DNA of 64,000 nt from Sabethes cyaneus. Lineage: Eukaryota; Arthropoda; Insecta; Diptera; Culicidae. The notes under the pieces were generated by a model. It did not search any database and had not been told where the DNA came from. It worked only from the letters and a program-made list of their open reading frames with translations. This document shows, piece by piece, positions 44,400-56,364 of this stretch; positions within the stretch are counted from its first letter, which is position 1; each line of letters opens with the position of its first letter. Made by a program: the position numbers and the translations under genes. Location: positions 154,890,179 to 154,954,178 of the forward strand of contig NC_071353.1 in assembly GCF_943734655.1 (NCBI RefSeq), read 5' to 3'.

Positions 44400-47300
44400 C
44401 TACTCAAGCCTATTAGATTCTGGGCCAGTCTCTGATCAAAATCTAGGCCATAGTTTGACCTGCATCTGGGCCAGGAACTGGACAAGGATATGACTCAAAT
44501 CTGGATCACAACCTGAACCACAATCTGGACCAATATCTGTCTAGAATCTGGGCTACAAACTGAACCTGAATCCGAACTAGACTAGATTAGAATCTGATTA
44601 GAAACTAATCACAATCTATACCACAATCTGTACTAGAATTTGACCAGAATTTGGACGGGGAATCTGAATAGAATCTGGACCACAACCTGATCAAAATCTT
44701 ACCATCATATGGGCCAGCATCCGAGCAATATCTAAGCCAGAATTTGGGCCAGAATTCTGATCAACATCTGGGTCAAAATCTGGACCAGAATCTGATTAAA
44801 ATTTGGACCACAATCCGGATCTAGTCCTGATCAGAGTCTGGTGCACAATCTGCTCCTGTACGACCAGAATTTGATCAAAATCTGACCAGCAGCTGGGCCA
44901 GAATCCGACCAAAATCTGGGTCAGAATGGCACAAGAACCCGGGCCAGAATCTGAAAGAGTAATTGACTAGAATCGGAGTCAGAAAGAATCTGACTAGAAT
45001 CTTAATCAGAATCTGGGCCGGAATCTGACTAGAATCTGGACCAGTATTTGACTAAAATTTTAACCACAATTTGGACTCGAATGCGAACTAGAATCGGACC
45101 ATAAACTGATCACAATCTGGACCAGAATCTAGACTAGAATCTGATCAGAAACTGATCACAGTGTGGACCTAAATATGAACCAGAATCTGGACCACAATCT
45201 TGACTAATTCCTGACTATAGTCGGGAACACAATCTGAACCTATATGTGGTCCAGAATCGGATCAAAATTTGACCAGCATCTGTGCGTGAATCCGACCAAA
45301 AATCTGAGTCAGAATTGGACCAGAATCTGAACTAGAATTTGACTAGATTCATGGCCAGAATTTAGCCAAAATCTGAATCTGAATCCCACCATAATCTGGG
45401 CCGGTATATGACTGGAATCTTAGTCAGAATCTGAGCCACAACTTTCCCATCAACTGGGCTAAAATCTGAGGAGAATCTGACAAGAATCTCGACCAGTATT
45501 TGACTAAAATCTAGACCACAATCTGGACCAAAATGTAGATTGGAATCTGACCAGAAACTCATCACAATTTGATCCTGAATGTGAACCACAATCTGACTGG
45601 AATCCGGACCCGAGTCTGGATCAAAATCTTACTAGCATGTCCAGGACCAGAATGCGACCAAAATCTGGGCCAGAATTTATACGTGAATCTGTACTAGAAT
45701 CCGACCATAATATTACTAGAAGCCAGGACTAGGATCTGACCAAATTTTGGACCATGTTATGACCACAATCGGACTCACCTGACTCAAATCGGTCCCAAAT
45801 ACGAATGAAATTGGTACCGCCTTTACATTTGGATTAAAATGGGTCCAAAATCGGTCCTAGTTGAAATAAACTCCTTCCAAAATCGGTCCCGATCCGTCTC
45901 AAATCTGGACCAGAAACTGCACCTGCGTGTGGACCGGAACCTGATCAAAATCTGACCTGATCATGTGGGCCAAAATACATCCAAAATCTAGACCACAATC
46001 TGATCAGAATTTGGGGCATAATTTGACCAGAAGCTGAGCCATATTCTGACCAGCATCTGGGCCAGAATCTGAACCATAATCTGACTTGTTTCTGGACCAG
46101 AATGTCACTAGAATCTGATCAGAAACTGATCACAATGTGAACCGAAATTTGAAACAGAATTTATAGGTTAAGTTAGTCCCCGTGCGGCATGAATCAGAAT
46201 CTGACTACAATCTGGACCACAATTTTGACTAGCTCATGACCAGAGTCCGAGGCACAATCAGCACCTGCATGTGGGTCAAAATCTAACCACCTTCTGGACT
46301 AGAAACCCACCAAAATCTAGGTCAGAATCTGGACCAGAATATGAATCAGGATCTGATTTAGCATATCACTATAATCTAGGCCACAATCTGAATCTTTCTC
46401 AGAATTGAGGCCATAATTTGACCTGTATCTTCCAGTATTTGACTAAATCCAGTATCCAGCCAGAATCCAGTATTTGACTAAAATCTAGACCACAATCTGA
46501 ACCAGAATGTAGATTAGACTCTGACCAGAACTTGATTAAAATTTTACTAGCATGTGGGCCAGAATCCGACCAAAATCTAAATTAAAATCTGCCCAGAGTC
46601 TGGCCCAAAATCTGGTCCGAAACTGTTCAAAATCATAACCGAAATCTGGGCCAAATTCCGACCATCATCTGTATCAGAATCTGGACCAGGATCTGGGTCA
46701 GAATCTGGACCACAATCTGAACCTGAATCTAGACTGAAATGTGATCAGAAACTGATCACAATCTGACCATAATCTGAATCAGTAATCAACTAGAATCTAG
46801 TCCAGAATCTAGATTAGAATTTGATTAGAAACTGGACCAGAACCTGGAGCTCAATCTGCACTTGCATGTGGGCCAGAATCTGATCATAATCTTATCTGCA
46901 GAATCCCACCGAAATCTAGGTCAGAATCAGATTAGGATTTGGATTAGAATCTGAACCAGAATTTAACTAGAATCATGGCCAAAACTTGTTCAGAATCTCA
47001 CCATATTCTGGGCTAGAATCTAACTAGAATCTTAGTTAGAATCTGAGCCATAATTTGTCCAGTATCTGGGCCAGAAGCTGATAAGAATCCGACCAGTATT
47101 TGACTAAAATTTAGACCACAATCTGGACCAGAATGTAGACTAGAATCTGATCAGACACTGATTACAGTCTGAACCAGAATGTAGACTAGAATCTGATCAG
47201 AAACTGATCACAATTTTAAACATGAAAGTGAATCAGAATTTAAGTATAATCTAGAATAGACCAGAGTCTGGACCACAATCCGCACAATCTAGATCTGTAA

Positions 47301-49320
47301 TCTGATCAGAAGCTGATTCCAATCTGGGTCACAAACGAGACCTGAATCTCGACTGATCAGAAACTAATCATAATCTAAACCACGATCTGAACCAGAATTT
47401 TATTGGAATCTGAACTGCAATTTGACTAGAAACTACCACAATCCACCATCTGCTTCTACAGAATCTGTCAGAATCGGACTAGCATTGTGGCCAGAATTTC
47501 GCCAGAACCCGGGTCAGAATCTTACCGTATTCTGACTAGAATCCTAGTCAAAATCAGAGCTATAATCTGACCAGTATCTTGTCCAGAATGCTATCAAAAT
47601 CTGCGTCAGAGACTGAACCAGAATTTGATTAGAATTATGGCCAGAATCTGGGTCAGAATCTCACCATAATCTGGGCCAGAGTCTGATTAGAATCTGAAGC
47701 ATAATTTGTCCAGCATCAGGGCCAGAGCCTGATAAGAATCCGAACAGAATCTGGACCAGTATTTGACTAAAATCTATACCACAATGTGGACCATGGAATG
47801 TAGAGTAAAATCTGACCAGAAACTGATCACAACCTAGACTATTTGACTATTTGAACCTGAATGTGAATCAGAATCTGAATAGAATCTGGACCAGATTCTG
47901 ACCAGAGTTTAGACTACAATCTGTACCTGAAAGTGAACAAAAATCTGACCAAAGTCTTACCAGCAACTGGGCCGGAATCATACCAAAATCTGACCTACAA
48001 TCTAGACGATAATCTACACTACAATCCGACCAGAATCTCATTAGAAGCTGGACCAGGATCTGATCAAAATTTGGACCATATTCTGACCTGAATCTGAACC
48101 AGAGTCGGGAATGAACTTAACTCAAATCGGTTCCAAATAGGAATGAAATTGATATCGCCTTCACATTCGGATTAAAGTCCGACCAATATCGGCCCTAAAT
48201 TCCGTGTAAATCCGACTCAAATCGGTCTCAAATCTGGACTAGAATCTGACCAGAAACTGATCAGAATCTGGCCCAGAATTTGAATTTAAACAATCTGGGT
48301 CAAAATCTTACGAGCATCCGGGCCAGAAACTGAACCAGAATCTGGGGCACAGTCTGAACGAGAATCTAGACTAGAATTTGATCAATGATCAAGAAAGCAT
48401 CTGGGCCAGAATTCCATCAAAATCTGGGTCAGAATTTGAATTTGACTAGAATTATGACCAGCATTTGTCCAGAATCTGGACTAATCTTACCATAATCTGA
48501 GACAGAATCTGACTAAAATCTGGACCACAATCTGAACCAGAATCAAAACTAGAATTTGATCAAAAACTGGCCTGCATGTGGGCCAGAATCTCACCAAAAT
48601 CTGGATCAGAACCAGAATTTGACTAGAAATATGGCCAGCATTTGTCCAGATTCTGGGACAGAATCTTACCATAATCTGGACCATGATTTGACCAGCATCT
48701 GGACTATAATCTAATAGGAATCTGATCAGAATATGAATCAGTATTTCATTATAATTTAAACCACAATTTGGTCCACAATGTAGACTTGAATCTGACCAGA
48801 AACTGATCTGAACCAAAATTTGATCAAAATTTGTACCACAATCTGCACCTGCATGTGGGCCAGAATTCAACCAAACTCTAGATCTGACATCTGACCTGAC
48901 CAAAATCTGGGTCATAATCTGATCAACATCGGGGTCAGAATCTAAACCTTTATCTAGGCTGAAATCTGATTAGATACTGATCACAATCTGAACCACAATC
49001 TGACCAGAATCTGAATCAGTATCTAAGTATCTAAATAAAACCTGAACCGCAATCTAGACCACAATCTAGTCCCGAATCTAGACTAGAATCTAGACTGGAA
49101 TTTGATTACAAATTGACCAGTATCTGAACCAGAATGTACACTAGAATCTGATTAGCAACTGATTACAAAGTGGACTTAAATATGAATCCGAATCTGATCA
49201 GAATCTGGACCACAATCTTAACTAGATCCTGTTCAGAGCCTGGAGCACAATCTACACCTCTATATGGACCAGAATCCGATCAAAATCTGACCAGCATGTG
49301 AGCTAGATAGAACACCTTTT
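44400..49320. repeat. 12-bp satellite, consensus AATCTGGACCAG, 4.9 kb, inside the intron
   Basis: Degenerate tandem AATCTGGACCAG units fill the first half of the large neurobeachin intron. It is related to the 33370-39880 satellite, in the sense of that block's left arm. A distinctive non-satellite segment (CGGTCCCAAATACGAATGAAATT and variants) occurs at about 45795 and again at about 48127, which suggests a higher-order unit near 2.33 kb. Short ORFs are artefacts. Confidence 0.93.
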
Positions 49321-49339
49321 TGATCAGAATCGGACCATA

Positions 49340-50385
49340 ACGTCGGATCATTTTTTCTTATTTTCTGTTGCGTTTTTCCTATTGTTCTTTACTAATTTTT
49401 TGAAAAAAAAACAAAGGAAACGAGGATAACGAGAAGGAACATGAGGACAAACTGAACAGAAAAGCAGGAAAAACGGAACAAAAAAAGAAAACATGGGATT
49501 GAAAAGGAGGAAAAGAAAAATAGAAAATAAATTAGAAACGTTTTTTGTTCAAACGAGGAAAATAGAAAGAAAAAATGAAAACAGAAGACAAACGGAATAA
49601 AACTTAAAATAAACAGACAAACGAAATAAAACAACGGAATAAACAGGAAAGAAGGAAAAGTAGGAATTAACAAGGAACAGATGAAACAAAATATACAAAT
49701 GGACGAGACAGAAAAAGACGAAAAACAGCCGTGAAATGGATGAAAAAAAGACGAAGAATAGAGCAAAAAAGACAAGAGGAAGACAAGACTCATTAGAACC
49801 GAAAAGGGGGAAAACATGGCTGAAAAAGAAGAAAAAGAGAACGAGAACAACGGGTAGAAAAAAGGAAACCCGCTGGAGAAGAGGAAAGAAATCGAGACAA
49901 ATAAACAGTAGACGGGTTAAGGAAAAACGTGACGGAGAAGGTTGAAAAACGGGAAAGAAAAAGATGGAAAACGAAACAAGAAAGGAAAGAGAAACTAAAA
50001 GGGGAAATAAGAATAGCGTAAAAAAAATATGATTCAAAATAGGAATTGAAATTGGAAAGAGAAGACAAACAGAAAAAACATACCGAAGAAAAAGGTAGAA
50101 CTCAAAACATGCAAAATGAAAGATGATAAAGAAAACCGAAGAGCAAAACAGAGCAGGAAATAGAAAAAACAGGGCATCTGAAAGAGGAAAAATGAAACAG
50201 ACGAAGACAACAAAAAAAAACAGCTAGAAAATGTCGAACACTTGGAACATGAAAAGGAAAAAGGAAGGAAAAATTGTAAAAGAATGAGTGAAACACAAGA
50301 GGAAAGACAGGACTGACAATTAGGAAAAATGGGACAGGAAAGGAAGAAAACAAAACAAAGAAAACACGTGTCAGAAATGAACTTA
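49340..50385. repeat. Purine-rich strand block inside the intron
   Basis: The plus strand is almost all A and G with scattered C (GAAAAACGGGACAGAAAAAG type), related to 23140-24490. It ends near AACACGTGTCAG at about 50370, where the bias reverses. Confidence 0.9.
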
Positions 50386-52960
50386 CTCTTCTAATTCTTA
50401 TTTTCCGTCTTCGTCTGTTCCTTTTTTTCCTCTTTTAGATACTCTGTTTTGTCTTATTTCTGTCATGTTTATTCTATTTTTTGCTCCGTTTCCCCTTGCT
50501 CTTCGGTTTCCTTTTTTTATTTCCCATTTTTCGTATTTTTATTTTTAGTTTACCTTTTGCTTTTAACTTTGATCCATGTTTATTCTTCTTTTCTTCTTTT
50601 TCTGTTTAATTTTCCCACCCCTTCCCATTTCCATTCAGTCCTATCTTTCTCTCTTCATATCCTGTTTGAATTCTGTTTTTACGGTTTTTTTGTTTTTTGT
50701 TATTCTTTTTCCTTCTGTTTTCTTTTTTTTACGTTTTCGTTTCTTGTTTCGTTTTTTGCCTTTTCCTCGCTTGAATTTTTTTCTGTCACGTTTTTTTTTC
50801 CTTATTCTGTCCTGTCCTCTCTATCTGTCTCGTTTTCGTTTTTCTTTTCTGCTGTTCACTTACCTCTTTCTCTTTTTTTCTGTCCCGTTTTTCGACCCTT
50901 TCAGTTTTACTGATTTTGCTTTTGATTTATTTCACTATTCTGTCCCGTTTTACGTCTTTTCTTCAGGTCAGGTCATTTGCAGGTCAGTTTTCCCTCCTTT
51001 CTAGTCTCGTTGCGTTCAGCTCAGTTTTTTTCCTTCTTTTGTTTTCGCCTCTTCCGTCGTTCTCTTGCCCTGCTTAGCTTCCTTCTCTGTCACGTTCTGT
51101 TTTTTTGCTTTACCGCGTTCGTCTTCATGTTTTTTCTTTCCATTTTCCAGTTTATCTGTTCTTGTTTCTCAATTGTTCTGCTCCCCTAATTTCTTTTTCT
51201 TTTCCTCCTTTTCCGTTTTTTTCCTTTTTAATTTCGTTTTTACTCCTTGTCTGTCCTAGTTGGACCTCATTTTCTTTATAATTTTTCCCTCTTTTTGTCT
51301 CATGTTACTCCCTCCTTCCATTCTCCCTCTTTTTTCTCTCTAGTCTCCTCTTTTTTGCCTCGTTTTCCCTTTTTTCCTGCTGTTTTCTTCGTTTCCACTT
51401 TTTTCTCTATCTTCTGTTTCCCCTCCTAACTTTTTGCCGTCCTGTTTTCCCTTTCATTTTTCTTTCGGTTTTCTTTTCATGTCAGTTTTTCTTCTTTTTC
51501 TATCCCGTTTATCCAGTTTTTTTTCACGATTTTCCCAGTGCTCTTTTCCGTTTTTTCTCTTCCCTTTTTCCTTTTTTCGTTTTCAGTTTTTATCATTTTC
51601 GATATCTGCTCATTCTTGTTTTTCGTTTTCGTCGTCTGTTCCATTGTTCCTCGTTTAGCTGCACTGTTATGTTTTCGGCTCCGTTGTCTTTTACTCCATG
51701 TTTTCTAGGTTTCTTCCTTATCTGTCAAATTTTTCCATCCCTTCTCATTTTTTATTTCCATTTTATCCCAACTTTTTCCTTTTTTATTTTGTTTGAATTT
51801 TTTCTTTCGTTTTCTTCGTTTCCTCTATCGGCTTCATTTTCTTCCTTCGTTTACTCATATTTTCGTTGCGTGTTTTTATTTTTCTGTCACATATTCCATC
51901 TGTTTGTTTACTATTTGCTGCGCACTTTCCTCTTTCTCTTCTCTTTTTGTCCGGTTTTTCATCTCTTGCAGTCCTGATTTTCCTTTTTTTTTCGTTTTTT
52001 TATTCCGCTTTTTCGTCTTTTCTTCCATTGCAGGTAAGTTTGTCTTTTCTAGTCTCGTTGCTTTCCGTCCCGTTAACTCTTTTTCTATTTTTTTTTTGTT
52101 TTCGTCTATTTCGTTCTTTCTCTTATTATGCCCTAGCTTCTTTTTCATTTTTTTCTTCATTTTTCCTATTTTTCCGTTGTTAATTTTTCCGCTCCCGTAT
52201 TTCCTCCTTTTCTTTTCTCTTTGTTTCCTTTTTCGTTCCGTTTTTTTTTGTTTTCTGTCTAGTTTGCCCGAATTTTCTTTATTATTTTTCTTTCTTTTTT
52301 ATCATTTTTCGACTTTTCCGTTCCATTTTCCTTGTTTCTCTCTCCGGTCTCCTCTCCTTTTGCCTCGTTTTCCATTTTTTCTCTCGTTTTCTTCGTTTAC
52401 ACTTATTTCTCTTTTTACGTTTCGTTTCCCATCCCAATTTTGTTTCGTCCTGTTTTCCCTCCCATTTTTCTTTTTTTATTCATGTCATTTTTTTCATTTT
52501 CTCTCGCGGTTTTCCTCATTTTCTATTCTGTTTGTCCAACTTTTTTACACGGTTTTCCTAATGCTCTTTTCCGTTTCTTCTCTTCCTTTATTCCATTTTT
52601 CGTTTTCAGTTTTCGTCTTTTTCTCATTCTTGTTTTTCGTCTTCGTCTGTTCTATTTTTTCTCTTTTAGTTGTCCTCATTTTCTTCATTTTCCTTCTTTT
52701 TTCTTGTTTTCTGTTCCGTTCTCACTCCTTTTCTTTCAAACTCTTTTTTGCCTTGTTTTTGTCTTTTTTCTCTCATTTTCTTCGTTTTATTTTTGCTTAT
52801 TTTTCTTTTTACGTCCCATTTTTCCTCCATTTTTTCGGTTTTCTTTTTTTCATGGTAAAAATTCTTTTTTCTCTCGCGTTTTCCTTTTTCTATCCCATTT
52901 GGTCCATTTTCTACGGTTTTTCCAATGCTCTTTTCCGTTTTTTCTCCGAAAGGAGCATCT
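50386..52960. repeat. Pyrimidine-rich strand block inside the intron
   Basis: This is the complement in composition of the previous block: T- and C-rich words such as TTCTGTCCCGTTTTTC for 2.6 kb. Similar long segments recur about 1.03 kb apart (CTCTTTTCCGTTT at about 51540 and 52566), so there is a loose higher-order repeat. The 391-codon phenylalanine/serine-rich ORF at 51793-52968 is a product of composition. Confidence 0.9.
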
Positions 52961-53149
52961 TTTCCTAGGAGAATCTTCTGCTCCTTTTACTCTAGGAGCA
53001 AGAGACGGCCTACTTCTAGATTCATCGGTAACCCATCTGCCGATGTGCTAAGAAAATTCACCCGCATTTTCTTAAGAAACTGTTGTACCGCGTACTGTTT
53101 GGTTCATGAGATATGAAAGTTTGATTTGAGTGAATTTTCAGTCGTAACA

Positions 53150-53420
53150 CGTTTTGATTGACTGTTAGTCTATTAAAAGTGAAAAACAGATTTTGTAACC
53201 TTTCCAACGTTTCTGTGTATTTTAGTCTTCTTCAGGGATTGAATACTGTTTGCTCTCTGTCGAGTATCTATGTCTAGTAGAAATTACTTGTTTCTACGAG
53301 ACACAGATACTTGACAGAGAGCAGACATTCAATCCCTAATGAAGACTAAAATACACAGCCGAAACGTTGGAAAGATTACAAAATCGGTTCAATTTTTAAT
53401 AGACTGACAGCCAATAAAAA
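53150..53420. repeat. Long near-perfect hairpin in the intron (foldback MITE)
   Basis: The left arm GATTTTGTAACCTTTCCAAC (53191) through ATCTATGTCTAGTAGAAA and the right arm TTTCTACGAGACACAGATAC through GTTGGAAAGATTACAAAATC (53385) pair over about 90-100 bp with few mismatches around a short loop near 53290. Weaker pairing (GTCTATTAAAA with TTTTTAATAGAC) extends outward. There is no ORF. Probably a MITE; a transcribed hairpin source of small RNA is possible. Confidence 0.75.
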
Positions 53421-54119
53421 CGACAATATCAAATTCTACAGTCGACATAACAAATTCAGCCATAACTCAGGAACAACAAAATATGTTATCAGGAAAATTT
53501 TATCATTAAGAGATTAAAACTTCAAATCAAAAAAGAAAAAAATATTTTCATGTGGCAGACCGTAATTTTCCTACCTTTCTTTGGAGTTTTTCCCCATCAC
53601 TGAACTTGAAATTGGAGTTAAAATTCAAAATGAATCTAAATTGGTTTTAAATTGGACTTGAAGCTGGATTTGAAAACATTGTTGAAATTCTAAGTAGTAT
53701 TTTTGCTTGATAATAGCTTAATAAACTATTGTACAGCTGATTCCGGTGGAACAAGTGCTTGATAAAGCTATTATATAAGCGTTTGAAAATGGACATAGAA
53801 TTGGACGTAAAATTGTACTTAAAGTTGAAATTAGACTTCAAATTGAACAGAAAGTAGGAATTGAAAACTTAACTAGAATTAATCTTGAAGAGTGCTGAAA
53901 TTGGGCACAAAATTAGAATTGAATTTGGACTTAAAATTAAGCCTAAATTAGGTACAGCCTGAACTAAACATGAAATTTAATTTATAACTCGACTTGAAAT
54001 TCGGCTTGAACTACGTAATCAATTTACTGCAGATTTCTGGGTTACAGAAATTATTTTGTTTTAAGTTAAATTTTAAAGAAAAGGTGGGGCACGTACCCCA
54101 ATCTGGGCACGCCAGTGAT

Positions 54120-54180
54120 TTCAGCTATTTTTGACCTGCTTAACGACATGTGACCGAGCATTGTCGTGATGAAAAGACTC
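54120..54180 (-). pseudogene. mariner-type transposase relic (DD34D block)
   Basis: The minus strand reads SFHHDNARSHVVKQVKNS, the block around the second catalytic aspartate of mariner transposases (usually HDNARPH). A stop follows at once and no other transposase block is recognisable nearby, so only a scrap remains within the neurobeachin intron. Confidence 0.6.
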
Positions 54181-54434
54181 GTACTAAGACTGCATATTAA
54201 TTGTTAACAATCGCCATAAAGTCAGCCATTCTTCATGCATTTGACACCTCGGCAAACCGTCCGCCCGGTCGAACCGTTTGAATCTTGTGTGTCCTGCCAA
54301 CTCACACCCTCACACCTAGCAAACCCCCCGAGTCCTTCCCAGCCCCGCCCCGCCCCACCCCCTTCCCCCCTAGTCGCGTCCCCGGTGACCGCGAGGAACC
54401 CCTAATTTTTAATCTCAAGAAACGTCTGTTCCAG

Positions 54435-54591
54435 GAGGAAACCAAACAGGCCCAATTCCTCTCGCTGGCCATCGTGTACTTCATCTCGGTGCTGATGGTA
54501 TCGAAATACCGGGACATCCTGGAACCGCCGCCGGAGCTCCAGATCCACCGGAACTCGTCGCCGGTGATGCAACGCAGCACCCCCACCCAAG
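54435..54591 (+). CDS. rg: Neurobeachin/rugose-family protein, internal exon 4
   Basis: The acceptor TGTTCCAG ends at 54434 and the donor GTAAGT starts at 54592. The 157-nt exon enters in phase 0, directly continuing RDV of exon 3, and leaves in phase 1. It encodes EETKQAQFLSLAIVYFISVL, MVSKYRDILEPPPELQIHRN and SSPVMQRSTPTQ; the first two stretches are strongly conserved in neurobeachin/LRBA. The open frame from 54285 to the acceptor is intron sequence. The DUF1088, PH-BEACH and WD40 parts must lie beyond the window. Confidence 0.92.
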
Positions 54592-56364
54592 GTAAGTCGG
54601 TCGGTCTCGGTCGGCCACGGCCACGGACGGCTGTGGCACTGACTGCTGCCGGCTGCTGCTATGCACTGATTTCTTTTGCCCTTCTTCATCCGCTAGAGAT
54701 GCGCTATACTATGTTGTATATCCAGTCTCCCCCACCCACTACTATACTGCCTTCCCAAGCTGCCAAACGAAAGCGCTGCCACCCACCAACACCACCACCA
54801 CCGTGTTCGTTGGCAAACTGCGACGAAAAGTGCTTTCGACCATTTTCTTTGCCCTCTCGGGGGAGAGAAAGAAATTTCCCCGCTCTTGCACATTTCGTAA
54901 CAAAACGATAGCCACTGGGCCATCGTTAATAAAAGCGCTTTGTATCGTTATTCTGTTCCGCGCGTACTATGCAGTAGAATCGATGTGAACCCGTTTGCTG
55001 CTCTTTCTGTTTTAGTTTTTCTTTTTCTTTTTTTTTTTTGGTTTTCCGCTTGGTTAGGTATCAATTTGGTGGATTTTCTATCTCTTTTCTCGTTTTCGAC
55101 GATTGTTTCGAGCTTTCCATTTTAGTTTTTTCGAACGGGAGGGGGGAAATAGCAAGAGAATCCGAGTGAGTGGGCTATCCTTTGGGATCAAATTATCTGC
55201 AATAGCAGCATCCACGCTGTGGCAAAGGAGCAGCATTGCCACGCAGGTGCCGGTTTTTGGCAAGTGTGCTGAATAGTTTATGTGACTTGCGTCAGGAAAT
55301 TTGTTTCGCGTTGGTTGGTTTGCTTGATAGAACAAACCGTGGCACGGAAATTTTTCCGCAGGGAGTGAAAATAAGCTGCAGAAGTATTTATTGTTAGATC
55401 AGTTTAGGTCGTCGGTGGACCCCACCGAAAATGCCACCCACCAAAAGAGCGAAAAGAGAACGATTATATCTGTGTGGTGGTTCTACCGGATCCCGCAAAC
55501 GACCTCCGGCAATTGTTGATGGTCTACCGAAATGGTTTTGCCGTTAAAGTTAATTACCGACCGGCGGGCGCGTACCGTCAAACATCTGATACCGGGTGGA
55601 ACAGCAGCGCCCAAACTTATGGCCCTCATTACATCTTCCTCTCGGGTGCGTGCTCGGGTTTGTCGTCGTGGCCGTGACAGTTGCAGCAGCGGAAGTCATT
55701 TCACTGGAGAAGCGAGATGAAAAACAACCGACTACATTTGCCACTAATGGCGATTAATCGCCTGCTAGTAGTGTGCGGATTATCGTACCAACCCCTACGA
55801 TCCAGACCATCCCTGTCACAGGGTAAAAAAACACTGAAAGTCCATCAAAATCCATGCATTTCTAATCTAGGTTCGGTAACGTTAGAATCGGGATTTTTTT
55901 TAGGATGAAAAGTACACCGGTAATTTACTGAAAAAAAAATCAAATGTTTTCTTTCCAGGGTGGAAAACTTCGTTGGCTACCGAACCCAGCAAAAGCGTAA
56001 AACAATAGAATAAATTTACCCGCTTCAGTTGCTGCTGCCGTTATGCATTTGTTTAAACTCCGGGCAGCTTTTGTTTGCCAACGTAAACGTTGGGCTTATC
56101 GGGAAATAGGCAATTATTATGAGCGTTGTGAGTTTGTACCCACAATTTATTGTGTTCTTTCTCAGACAAAGAAAACCTCTCCGGCAGATGTGTGGGAGGA
56201 AAAAGTTATCGATTTATGTGTTTGTTTTTTTTTTCTCGTATCAGCTCCGGAGGAAAGTTACCAAACAGTTTCAACATCCGGCGGACGAGATTCGTACAGC
56301 AGGAAGTAATTATATCGAGTCAGATAGTTAACTGCAAGTCAACGACGCAGAATCTTATACATTA
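54592..56364 (+). other. Neurobeachin intron, no further exon recognised
   Basis: Largely unique sequence, GC-richer at 54592-54850. The several short ORFs on both strands have no neurobeachin similarity and no supported splice sites. The intron presumably continues through the repeats to the right. Confidence 0.5.

Noticed and set aside
51793..52968. 391-codon phenylalanine/serine-rich ORF resembling a membrane protein
   Set aside because: It lies wholly in a pyrimidine-rich simple-sequence block; the apparent membrane helices come from TTT and TCT codons.
54285..54434. Upstream extension of the open frame before exon 4
   Set aside because: It precedes a clear TTCCAG acceptor, is proline-rich and unlike neurobeachin, and exon 3 joins exactly to 54435.
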